Translations under genes and position numbers: made by a program
Part shown: positions 1 to 5,501 of the stretch, piece by piece
How the letters are laid out: each line of letters opens with the position of its first letter
Numbering within the stretch: the first letter of the stretch is position 1
Notes under the pieces: generated by a model
What the model was told of the DNA's origin: nothing
What the model saw: the letters and a program-made list of their open reading frames with translations, nothing else
Databases searched by the model: none
DNA from: an uncultured Clostridia bacterium
GTDB taxonomy: Bacteria; Bacillota; Clostridia; Oscillospirales; Ruminococcaceae
Reading direction: 5' to 3'
Assembly: GCA_946535685.1 (NCBI GenBank)
Contig: CAMNDR010000082.1
Coordinates: forward strand, 1 to 5,501
Length of the DNA: 5,501 nt

Positions 1-1
1 T

Positions 2-121
2 TCTGACCGCATCGGCCGCATCGCTGTGGGTCTGGATGCCGATCTCGTCCTGTTCAGGGACGATCCGCTCGATCTGATGCAGGATCCCGAGTGGGTGATG
101 ATCAATGGCCAGTTCATTTGA
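2..121 (+). CDS. Amidohydrolase-family protein, C-terminal fragment
   Basis: This is the 3' end of a gene that begins upstream of the window; 39 codons remain before the TGA at 119-121. The residues read GRIAVGLDADLVLF, then DDPL, and finish with VMINGQFI. This is the usual tail of metal-dependent amidohydrolases (imidazolonepropionase/dihydroorotase/prolidase-like), where a G-x-I-x-x-G-x-D-A-D-L-V strand is followed by a V-x-x-V-x-x-N-G-x-x-V ending that completes the small beta-sandwich beside the TIM barrel. The catalytic metal ligands lie outside the window, so the substrate cannot be inferred. The end of the gene overlaps the next start codon by 17 bases. Family assignment is fairly secure from the tail pattern; the specific function is unknown. 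Confidence 0.75.
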   Translation, partial: SDRIGRIAVGLDADLVLFRDDPLDLMQDPEWVMINGQFI

Positions 122-794
122 GCTGCCTGCAGATGCCTTCGAGACCGGGTTTGTGACTGTCCTGGCCGAGGATGAGTTCCATGCCAGACAGGCGGTTCAC
201 GAGTATGAAGCGATCCGGAATATCTGCCGTGCCAAGCAGACACAGATGCTTCTCGAACGGCTGACCTACCTTGTTGCAGCCATCCCGCTCGTGCTCAACG
301 ACCTCCAGCCGCTGCTCGACAGATCACCGCTCAGTGTGCTGTTCTGGGCATCGCTGGCGCTGTATCTGTTTGCTGCCGTCTGTGTCCTGCTTCTGAAAAA
401 TATGCTGCTCCCGGCGTTTTCCCTGCCGTTTTTCGTATTGGAATCCCTGTTCAGGGCGGATATTTCGCACATGATGTTCACGGTCATCCTGCCGCTTGTT
501 TCGCTTGGTATCCTGACCGTTCTTCATGAACGTGCGAAGCGCTATGTCCGGTCACAGCAGGGCTATCCGGATTTCCGCAGCGTTGAGGTCAGGGTACTGC
601 GGGAGGAGATGTCGAGCGAACGCCATGTTCCGCTGCCGATGCCGCAGGAGAAGGATCCCTATGCAGATGTGCTCTCTGCGCTTCCTGCCGAAGCGGATCG
701 CCCGCAGCCGCAGCATTCTTCGGATGACCGCGTCCCGCCGCCCGGTGAGCCGGAGGCGGATCCCTATGCGGATATCCTTAGCGATTTGCAATAA
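105..794 (+). CDS. Unrecognised four-helix membrane protein with duplicated DPYAD tail motif
   Basis: I do not recognise this 229-aa protein. Residues 1-50 are polar, partly helical and charged. Four hydrophobic stretches follow at about 53-71, 77-97, 99-116 and 122-140. Basic residues flank the bundle on both sides (RAK and ER before helix 1, HERAKRYVR after helix 4), which suggests that both ends are cytoplasmic. The tail from about 141 is hydrophilic and proline-rich and carries two near-identical motifs, DPYADVLSALP at 184-194 and DPYADILSDLQ at 219-229, the second being the exact C-terminus. The ATG at 105 lies inside the preceding gene, with a weak GGGTGA (93-98) six bases upstream, so translation is probably coupled. 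There is no signal peptide and no visible catalytic motif. The coding call rests on length, the overlap arrangement and the coherent membrane topology. A scaffold or regulatory role through the tail motif is speculation. Confidence 0.8.
   Translation: MASSFELPADAFETGFVTVLAEDEFHARQAVHEYEAIRNICRAKQTQMLLERLTYLVAAIPLVLNDLQPLLDRSPLSVLFWASLALYLFAAVCVLLLKNMLLPAFSLPFFVLESLFRADISHMMFTVILPLVSLGILTVLHERAKRYVRSQQGYPDFRSVEVRVLREEMSSERHVPLPMPQEKDPYADVLSALPAEADRPQPQHSSDDRVPPPGEPEADPYADILSDLQ
654..791 (+). repeat. Two direct copies of an 11-codon DPYAD(V/I)LS motif
   Basis: Copy 1 is at 654-686 and copy 2 at 759-791, spaced 105 bases start to start, within the tail of the 229-aa membrane protein. Both contain GATCCCTATGC followed by a codon change (GCA/GCG) and then diverge at the DNA level, while the protein keeps D-P-Y-A-D-V/I-L-S. 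Synonymous drift with conserved residues suggests the motif is kept for its peptide sequence and is not a recent DNA duplication. Confidence 0.75.
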
Positions 795-795
795 C

Positions 796-828
796 AAAGC
801 ACTGCATCAGCAATTTCATCCGTGCTTT
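796..828 (+). other. Short inverted repeat in the leader before the fumarase gene
   Basis: AAAGCAC at 796-802 is perfectly complementary to GTGCTTT at 822-828, with a 19-base loop. It lies between the stop codon at 794 and the ribosome binding site at 841. A seven-base, AT-containing stem with a large loop and no following T-run is not a typical intrinsic terminator. It could be a weak leader hairpin or chance; confidence is low. Confidence 0.2.
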
Positions 829-840
829 CAATCCTATTCC

Positions 841-846
841 GAGGTG
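841..846 (+). promoter_or_regulatory. Ribosome binding site that fixes the fumarase alpha start
   Basis: GAGGTG stands 3 bases before the ATG at 850 and 6 bases before the ATG at 853. It shows that translation begins here and not at the upstream in-frame ATG at 526, which would read through the preceding membrane protein gene in another frame. Spacing slightly favours 853, but the two starts differ by only one methionine. Confidence 0.65.
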
Positions 847-849
847 ATA

Positions 850-1695
850 ATGATGAAAGAAATAACCGCTGCCCGGATCACCGAGGCCGTTGCGTCTCTG
901 TGCATCCAGGCGAACAAGATCCTGCCGGAACATCTGGAGGCCCGCATCCACGAAGCCGCAAAGGAGGAGCAATCCCCGGTCGGCAGGGCAGTTTTTGATG
1001 ATCTGATCGCCAATCTGCAGGCCGCCCGTGAGGAGGATCTGCCCATCTGCCAGGATACCGGCATGGCGGTCGTGTTCATAGAGCTTGGCCAGGAAGTGCA
1101 TATCACCGGCGGCACGCTGCGGGAAGCGGTCAATGCCGGTGTACACAAGGGCTATACCGAAGGCTATCTGCGCTGCTCCGTGGTCGGTGATCCGCTGCAG
1201 CGGGTGAACACCGGCGACAACACCCCGGCGGTCATCCATCTGGAGCTCGTCGAGGGCGACAGCATGAAGATCACCGTCTGTCCGAAGGGCTTTGGCAGCG
1301 AGAACATGTCCCGCCTGCAGATGCTGACGCCGGCATCCGGCAGGGACGACATCATCCGCTGGGTGGTCGATGCCGTATCAAAGGCCGGGAGCAATCCCTG
1401 CCCGCCGATGGTGCTCGGTGTCGGCATCGGCGGCAATTTCGAGGAATGCGCACTGCTGGCGAAAAAGGCGCTCTGCCGTGATGCCGCTGTCCGCAATCCC
1501 GATCCGTATTATGCAGAGATGGAAGCCGCCATGCTCGCTGAGATCAACAAGCTCGGCATTGGCCCGCAGGGCTTCGGCGGCACCTGTACGGCGCTGTACG
1601 TCAACATCGAGCAGGGCCCGACGCATATCGCCGGCCTGCCTGTTTCGGTCAATGTCGGGTGCCATGTGACCCGCCATGCAGAGATGATCCTGTAA
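850..1695 (+). CDS. fumA: Class I (4Fe-4S) fumarate hydratase, alpha subunit
   Basis: The 281-aa product matches the usual length of the alpha subunit of two-subunit, iron-sulphur fumarases, which interconvert fumarate and L-malate in the cytoplasm. Three cysteines sit in the family's conserved cluster-binding positions: C67 in ICQDTG, C184 in NPCPP and C271 in VGCH. Further family motifs are GVGIGG just after C184, GIGPQGFGG near residue 240, and HIAGLPVSVNVGCH near the end. The related L(+)-tartrate dehydratase alpha subunit (TtdA) has the same architecture and cannot be excluded from sequence alone; fumarase is the commoner role in Clostridia. The active enzyme normally needs a beta subunit, often encoded directly downstream, but coaX follows here after 24 bases and no beta gene is visible in the window. 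The start could be 850 or 853. All three cluster ligands are present, so the subunit looks intact. Confidence 0.92.
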   Translation: MMKEITAARITEAVASLCIQANKILPEHLEARIHEAAKEEQSPVGRAVFDDLIANLQAAREEDLPICQDTGMAVVFIELGQEVHITGGTLREAVNAGVHKGYTEGYLRCSVVGDPLQRVNTGDNTPAVIHLELVEGDSMKITVCPKGFGSENMSRLQMLTPASGRDDIIRWVVDAVSKAGSNPCPPMVLGVGIGGNFEECALLAKKALCRDAAVRNPDPYYAEMEAAMLAEINKLGIGPQGFGGTCTALYVNIEQGPTHIAGLPVSVNVGCHVTRHAEMIL

Positions 1696-1708
1696 TATTC
1701 GCTGATTT

Positions 1709-1714
1709 GGAGGT
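1709..1714 (+). promoter_or_regulatory. Ribosome binding site of coaX
   Basis: GGAGGT ends five bases before the ATG at 1720, a near-consensus Shine-Dalgarno sequence. It supports the coaX start and lies within the 24-base gap after the fumarase stop. Confidence 0.7.
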
Positions 1715-1719
1715 AACTC

Positions 1720-2487
1720 ATGCTTTTAGCCATTGATGTCGGCAACACCAATATTGTCCTCGGCTGCTTTGACGGCGGGGAGATCCTGTTCCGGGAACGC
1801 GTCTCCACGAACCAGCAGGCGACCGATCTCGAATACATCGCACTCATCCGGACATCCCTCGACATGTACGGCATCCGGCCGGCACAGATCACCGAGGCCA
1901 TCATTTCCTCGGTCGTGCCTTCCGTGACGGCCACGCTGAAAAAGGCCATCCGGAAATACACCGGTGCCGAAGCGATCGCCGTTGGCCCCGGCATCAAGAC
2001 CGGCCTGTCCATCGTGATCGACAATCCCGCCCAGCTCGGCAGTGACCTTGTGGTCGATGCTGTGGCAGGCATCCATGAATATCCGCTGCCGCTCATCGTC
2101 ATCGACATGGGCACGGCGACCACGCTTTCCGTTATCGACAGCAAGAAGCGCTACCTCGGCGGCGTCATCATGACAGGCGTTGCCGTATCGACTGACGCAC
2201 TCGTCAGCCGCACCTCGCAGCTCCCGAAGATCGCCTTTGAAGCGCCGAAGCATGTCATCGGCACGAACACCATCGACTGCATGAAGAGCGGCATTCTCTA
2301 TGCCAACGCCTCTGCGCTTGACGGCATGATCGAGCGCATCGAGGACGAGCTTGGTGAGCGCTGCACCGTTGTCGCAACAGGCGGCCTTGCCGGCGTCATC
2401 ACGCCGCTTTGCCGCAGAGAGGGCATCATCCTCGACGATGATCTCCTGCTCAAGGGTCTGTACCTGATCTATCAGAAGAATACGTGA
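1720..2487 (+). CDS. coaX: Type III pantothenate kinase
   Basis: CoaX phosphorylates pantothenate with ATP, the first step of coenzyme A synthesis, in the cytoplasm. The 255-aa length is normal for the family. The ASKHA-fold signature motifs appear in order: DVGNTNIVLG at residues 6-15 (first phosphate motif with D6), GPGIKTGL at 89-96 (pantothenate-side loop), GSDL at 107-110 with D109 at the expected catalytic aspartate position, IDMGTATT at 128-135 (second phosphate motif) and ATGGLAG at 219-225 (adenosine-side motif). Many family members have an arginine after the catalytic aspartate where this one has leucine. The gene starts 24 bases after the fumarase stop and ends 33 bases before the diguanylate cyclase, so co-transcription is likely. 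A long open frame on the opposite strand across this gene is a codon-usage shadow. Confidence 0.96.
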   Translation: MLLAIDVGNTNIVLGCFDGGEILFRERVSTNQQATDLEYIALIRTSLDMYGIRPAQITEAIISSVVPSVTATLKKAIRKYTGAEAIAVGPGIKTGLSIVIDNPAQLGSDLVVDAVAGIHEYPLPLIVIDMGTATTLSVIDSKKRYLGGVIMTGVAVSTDALVSRTSQLPKIAFEAPKHVIGTNTIDCMKSGILYANASALDGMIERIEDELGERCTVVATGGLAGVITPLCRREGIILDDDLLLKGLYLIYQKNT

Positions 2488-2504
2488 CACCGCCTCTCAG
2501 TCTG

Positions 2505-2513
2505 AAAGGAGGG
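2505..2513 (+). promoter_or_regulatory. Strong ribosome binding site of the diguanylate cyclase
   Basis: AAAGGAGGG ends seven bases before the ATG at 2521, which is close to an ideal Shine-Dalgarno match and spacing. It fixes the start and suggests efficient translation of the cyclase. Confidence 0.75.
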
Positions 2514-2520
2514 AACGCCA

Positions 2521-3630
2521 ATGATCATAGGCTATCTGAGTGACAACTGGGGAATTCTTATCCTGATCACCGGCATCGCTTTGCTCCTGCAATCCAACAT
2601 CCACCTTGACAGGCACATGGTCCGGTCAATCTACGCCGTCATCGGGCTGCTTGGGGTTTATACCGTTACCAATTATGCAGAAGAATCTCTGGGTAACGCC
2701 CCGTTCTACTCACCGATGCGTGCCGTGATGACGTTTCTTGACTACGGGCTTGTATCCATGATTCTGTTTTTCCTTGTCCGGATCATGTTCCGGGAACGCA
2801 GCTTTTACCTGATAATTCCTGCCTGTATCAATATCGTAGGGTGCCTCATCTCCCTGTGGACCGGGATTGTCTTCTATTTTGACACGCAGACAAACAGCTT
2901 CCAGCGTGGGGCACTCGGTTTTCTGCCCTATGCGGTGGCAGGATTCTACCTGATCTATCTGCTGGTCAAGCTCTTCAGGCGCTTCGGCAAGACTGCGCAT
3001 GAGGATTCGCTTGTGCTGTCCTTCATGATCCTGACGAGCGTCTTCTGCTTCCTGATTCCGTTGTTTTTCTGGGAGGATTTCAACAACAGCTTCTCCCTTA
3101 CCATCGCAGCGGATGTGTTCATCTACTATGTGTTCATCCTGCACCAGATGACCAAACGGGATGCCCTCACCGGGCTGCTGAACCGTCAGACCTACAATGC
3201 AGATTCCCAGAAATACGCGGAATCCATCACCGCTCTGATTGCGCTTGACATGAACGGCCTCAAGGAAATCAATGACAAGAACGGCCATATTGCAGGCGAT
3301 GCAGCGCTTTCGGCGCTCGGAAAATGCTTTGTGCAGTGCACCTCCGGCAATGAGCGGGTGTACAGGATTGGCGGCGATGAGTTTGCCATTCTCTGCATCC
3401 GGGACAGCCGTGAGGAATTTGAGGAGCTTGTCCGGAAGCTCCGCGAGGCGATCCCGCAGACCGGCTATAGCTGTTCCATTGGCTGGTGCTATACTGCAAC
3501 GCCCCGTGCGATCGACAGCATGTACAAGGAAGCAGATGCGATGCTGTATGAGGACAAGGAACGCTATTACCTTAAAACGGGAAAAAAGCGCAGATGCGCA
3601 GTAAAAGAAAAAGGAGAGACTGCCAAATGA
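2521..3630 (+). CDS. Seven-helix membrane GGDEF diguanylate cyclase
   Basis: This 369-aa protein is expected to make cyclic di-GMP from two GTP at the inner face of the membrane. About seven hydrophobic segments (near 11-26, 36-51, 71-88, 95-120, 132-152, 164-184 and 191-208) form an N-terminal membrane sensor module of unknown ligand. The GGDEF domain covers about 211-357. It begins with DALTGLLNR (214-222), has DMNGLKEIND (243-252) with metal ligand D243 and guanine-contacting N251, then D260, and an intact GGDEF at 284-288. The stretch where an RxxD inhibitory site would sit (275-278) reads SGNE, so product inhibition through the usual I-site is probably absent. No EAL or HD-GYP domain is attached. 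The stop overlaps the next start as ATGA, so the following dockerin protein is probably translationally coupled. Cyclase activity is inferred from motifs. Confidence 0.93.
   Translation: MIIGYLSDNWGILILITGIALLLQSNIHLDRHMVRSIYAVIGLLGVYTVTNYAEESLGNAPFYSPMRAVMTFLDYGLVSMILFFLVRIMFRERSFYLIIPACINIVGCLISLWTGIVFYFDTQTNSFQRGALGFLPYAVAGFYLIYLLVKLFRRFGKTAHEDSLVLSFMILTSVFCFLIPLFFWEDFNNSFSLTIAADVFIYYVFILHQMTKRDALTGLLNRQTYNADSQKYAESITALIALDMNGLKEINDKNGHIAGDAALSALGKCFVQCTSGNERVYRIGGDEFAILCIRDSREEFEELVRKLREAIPQTGYSCSIGWCYTATPRAIDSMYKEADAMLYEDKERYYLKTGKKRRCAVKEKGETAK
3611..3616 (+). promoter_or_regulatory. Ribosome binding site that fixes the dockerin protein start
   Basis: AAGGAG lies inside the last codons of the diguanylate cyclase, ten bases before the ATG at 3627. 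It favours 3627 over the in-frame ATG at 3594, which would add eleven mostly charged residues in front of a normal signal peptide. Confidence 0.65.
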
Positions 3631-4469
3631 AACGAATCCACAAACTGATTGCCGCAGCGCTTGCGCTGACGATGCTCACCCCCATGACCGCTGCCCTGCC
3701 GGCGAGTGCCGCCGATGCATGGCGCACCGAATACCAGCGCCTTGTCAAAAGCAAAGACACCGGCGGCAAAACCGATTATGAGTCCACGAAATACAGCCTT
3801 GCGGATATTGTCGGCGACGGCATCCCGGAGCTGATGATCTCGCCGTCCGAGTTACATATTGCAGATGTTGAGGTCTACACCTGGTATCAGGGAAAGGCCG
3901 TTTTCCTCGGTCAGATGCAGCAATCCGGAGAGATGCTTTTTGACGCAACGACCGGTGAGCTGATCAGCAGCTGTACGTCACAGGGCTATACCGAATCACA
4001 GCACTATGCCTTTTACTGCGGCGCCCTTGTGCAGACCCTGAGCCTTTCCGATAATAATGCCGCAAATCCGCCGCACTACTACAAGATCAACGGCGTAGAT
4101 GTCTCAGAGTCGGAGTACGACAAGTACAACAGTATGTTGAACAGTCACAAGTATGTGCGATACGGCCGGGATTACGCAGCCTCCAACATGACACCCATCC
4201 AGTCCTTCAAGGTGACAAATCCGGTCGCTGAACTTGGCAATGTCAACCAGGACAAAGCTGTCAACGCCTCGGATGCAGCCCGGATCCTCATTGGTGCAGC
4301 GTCCTACGGCGCAACGTCCCGCACCGGCCTGTCGCAGGCACAGGAGACCGCCGGCGATGTCAACGGCGATCACAGGATCAATGCCTCTGATGCGGCGATC
4401 GTGCTGATCTATGCGGCGGCTGTCGGCTCCGGCAAGACAGGTGCCAGACTGCAGGACTATATCCGATAA
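3627..4469 (+). CDS. Secreted dockerin-bearing protein with unknown N-terminal domain
   Basis: The 280-aa product begins with a clear signal peptide (K2, R3, K6, hydrophobic core 7-22, cleavage near PASA|AD at 28/29), so it is exported. Residues 30-200 form a domain I cannot assign to an enzyme family. It contains LADIVGDGIPEL at 58-69, resembling the D-x-D-G-D-G-x-P-E-L calcium-loop motif common in Ruminococcus exported proteins, but with V62 in place of an aspartate. The C-terminus is a type I dockerin with two EF-hand-like loops. Loop 1 has N205, N207, D209, N213, D216 and loop 2 has D244, N246, D248, N252, D255; each is followed by a helix, and both carry the NASDAA motif. Dockerins bind cohesins on scaffoldin or cell-surface proteins, so this is probably a cellulosome or cell-surface component. 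Loop 1 is slightly degenerate (N at position 1, K at position 6). Translation is probably coupled to the cyclase through the 4-base ATGA overlap. Confidence 0.9.
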   Translation: MKRIHKLIAAALALTMLTPMTAALPASAADAWRTEYQRLVKSKDTGGKTDYESTKYSLADIVGDGIPELMISPSELHIADVEVYTWYQGKAVFLGQMQQSGEMLFDATTGELISSCTSQGYTESQHYAFYCGALVQTLSLSDNNAANPPHYYKINGVDVSESEYDKYNSMLNSHKYVRYGRDYAASNMTPIQSFKVTNPVAELGNVNQDKAVNASDAARILIGAASYGATSRTGLSQAQETAGDVNGDHRINASDAAIVLIYAAAVGSGKTGARLQDYIR

Positions 4470-4506
4470 CCAGAGACCGCACAAAGATACAGAAACATGC
4501 GGAACC

Positions 4507-4514
4507 AGAGAGGG
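4507..4514 (+). promoter_or_regulatory. Ribosome binding site of the esterase gene
   Basis: AGAGAGGG ends eight bases before the ATG at 4523 and eleven before the ATG at 4526. The spacing favours 4523. An out-of-frame ATG at 4516 is too close to the site and leads into a short frame with no family resemblance. Confidence 0.55.
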
Positions 4515-4522
4515 AATGAAGT

Positions 4523-5501
4523 ATGATGAAGAAAAGAATCACAATTGCTGCAGCACTCTGTGCTGCGGCATTCTGTATGACAGGCGCTGCAAAGCAGTGG
4601 TCTGCCGACGATATCCGCACCCTGCAGAAGGAGCTTCTGACGACGGGCGGATCCGGCATCTATGATCTTGACAGCAACGGAGAGGTCAACGTCTTTGACC
4701 TGGCGCTCCTGAAGCGTGCAGTGAACACCGCCGGTGAGACCGGCAAGGTCACGGCGCAGAGCATCCCGGTCACGGCAAAGAACGCAAAGCTGCAGAGCCG
4801 TACTGTCACGCAGGACGGTGTGCTCTGGCTGATCCAGAGCGGCTCAGCGGCAGAATTCACCGTCAGGGGCGAGCATGCATCGCTCACGCTTGCAGGCAGC
4901 AGCGGCATCCGGAATGGCGCCGACTATCGGCCGCGCTATGCCGTGTATGTGGACGGCGAGCTGCTCTGCGACGGCATCATGGAGCAGGAGAGCGAGACCA
5001 TCGAGCTCTGGAAGGGCGCAGACAAGACGGCGAGCGTCAGGGTCATGCTGCTTTCAGAGGCAATGTACGGCGGCATCGGTATCCGTTCGGTGGATGTGGA
5101 GAGCAAGGCGGCAGCGCCTGTGACACCGGCCGCAAAGAAGCCGCTGAAGATCGGCTTTATCGGCGACTCCATCACCTGCGCCTATGGCGTGGAGGGTGCT
5201 TCGCAGGGGGATTCCTTCAAGACCTCCACAGAGAATTTCTCCAAATCCTACGCCTATCTGACAGCGCAGAAGCTCGGTGCGGATTATACGACCTGCTGCT
5301 ACAGCGGTCACGGCATCGTGTCCGGTTATACCTCGGACGGCAGTAAAAATGCAGAGAGCCTGATCCCGGATTGCTATGAAGCATCGAGCAAATTTGCGGA
5401 TTACGGCAGTGCATGGGAATTTGCGGAGCCGTGTGATGCGGTCGTCATCAACCTCGGCACGAATGATATCAACTATGTCGCCAAGGAGCCGGAAACACGG
5501 G
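4523..5501 (+). CDS. Secreted CE2-like SGNH carbohydrate esterase with N-terminal dockerin (3' end missing)
   Basis: The first 326 residues are present; the gene runs off the window. A signal peptide (K3, K4, R5, hydrophobic 6-23) is followed at 26-68 by a dockerin-like module with one complete calcium loop (D48, D50, N52, N56, D59) and the helix NVFDLALLKRAV. Residues about 75-192 look like the beta-sandwich that precedes the catalytic domain in carbohydrate esterase family 2. The SGNH hydrolase domain starts near 207, with GDSIT (214-218, nucleophile S216), SGHG (261-264, oxyanion glycine) and LGTND (311-315, N314). The catalytic histidine lies beyond the end. CE2 enzymes remove acetyl groups from xylan, glucomannan or related sugars, so a role in deacetylating plant polysaccharide outside the cell is likely. 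The exact substrate is inference. The gene follows the dockerin protein by 53 bases, with no terminator seen between them. Confidence 0.88.
   Translation, partial: MMKKRITIAAALCAAAFCMTGAAKQWSADDIRTLQKELLTTGGSGIYDLDSNGEVNVFDLALLKRAVNTAGETGKVTAQSIPVTAKNAKLQSRTVTQDGVLWLIQSGSAAEFTVRGEHASLTLAGSSGIRNGADYRPRYAVYVDGELLCDGIMEQESETIELWKGADKTASVRVMLLSEAMYGGIGIRSVDVESKAAAPVTPAAKKPLKIGFIGDSITCAYGVEGASQGDSFKTSTENFSKSYAYLTAQKLGADYTTCCYSGHGIVSGYTSDGSKNAESLIPDCYEASSKFADYGSAWEFAEPCDAVVINLGTNDINYVAKEPETR

Noticed and set aside
526..849. In-frame extension of the fumarase subunit upstream to an ATG at 526
   Set aside because: It overlaps the membrane protein gene in another frame, gives an arginine-rich low-complexity peptide, and would make the subunit about 108 residues longer than its family. 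A ribosome binding site at 841 marks the real start.
1693..1698. TAATAT as a possible -10 promoter element before coaX
   Set aside because: There is no acceptable -35 element about 17 bases upstream (the sequence there is CCCGCC), and the gap to coaX is only 24 bases.
1509..2144. 211-codon open frame on the - strand spanning the fumarase/coaX junction
   Set aside because: It is antisense to two certain genes, with no recognisable motif or plausible ribosome binding site context.
1726..2490. 254-codon open frame on the - strand across coaX
   Set aside because: It mirrors a strongly supported gene, is rich in aspartate, histidine and arginine with no family motif, and is explained by GC-biased third codon positions.
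3594..3626. Earlier ATG at 3594 for the dockerin protein
   Set aside because: It would place eleven mostly charged residues ahead of a standard signal peptide. The ATG at 3627 has a ribosome binding site and an ATGA overlap with the preceding stop.
4470..4522. Possible terminator between the dockerin protein and the esterase
   Set aside because: No GC-rich stem followed by a T-run is present in the 53 bases, so read-through is more likely.
4559..4579. Possible lipoprotein signal (cysteines at residues 13 and 18 of the esterase)
   Set aside because: The residues before each cysteine do not form a proper L-(A/S)-(G/A)-C lipobox, and an ordinary signal peptide fits better.
4411..4665. 84-codon + strand open frame across the gap before the esterase
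   Set aside because: It lies out of frame with the end of the dockerin gene and the start of the esterase, both well supported, and its peptide has no domain-like pattern.

Overview
The window looks like a piece of the chromosome of a Gram-positive, fibre-degrading gut Clostridia bacterium, most likely Ruminococcus-like (Oscillospiraceae). The basis is the fairly GC-rich coding sequence, strong AGGAGG-type ribosome binding sites, and two consecutive secreted proteins carrying type I dockerin modules of the kinds found in Ruminococcus. The genus assignment is inference; no rRNA or other marker gene is present.

Seven genes are visible, all on the + strand and almost without gaps. In order they are: the last 39 codons of an amidohydrolase-like protein (to 121); an unrecognised 229-aa membrane protein (105-794) that overlaps it; a class I fumarate hydratase alpha subunit (850-1695); type III pantothenate kinase coaX (1720-2487); a seven-helix membrane diguanylate cyclase with an intact GGDEF motif (2521-3630); a 280-aa secreted protein with a C-terminal dockerin (3627-4469); and a secreted SGNH esterase resembling carbohydrate esterase family 2, with an N-terminal, apparently one-loop dockerin (4523 to beyond the window end). 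Gaps are -17, 55, 24, 33, -4 and 53 bases. There is no gene-free stretch over 300 bases. I saw no convincing terminator, promoter, tRNA, mobile element or CRISPR array.

The first half is metabolic (fumarate/malate interconversion and the first step of coenzyme A synthesis). The second half joins a c-di-GMP-producing membrane protein to export of two probable cellulosome components, and the cyclase and first dockerin gene share an ATGA stop/start overlap. The most interesting points are this coupling of second-messenger synthesis to dockerin proteins, the use of two different dockerin types in adjacent genes, the shortened dockerin of the esterase, and the unknown membrane protein whose cytoplasmic tail carries two copies of a DPYAD(V/I)LS motif. 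Each part except the 229-aa protein belongs to a known family. I do not see clear evidence of a wholly new system.
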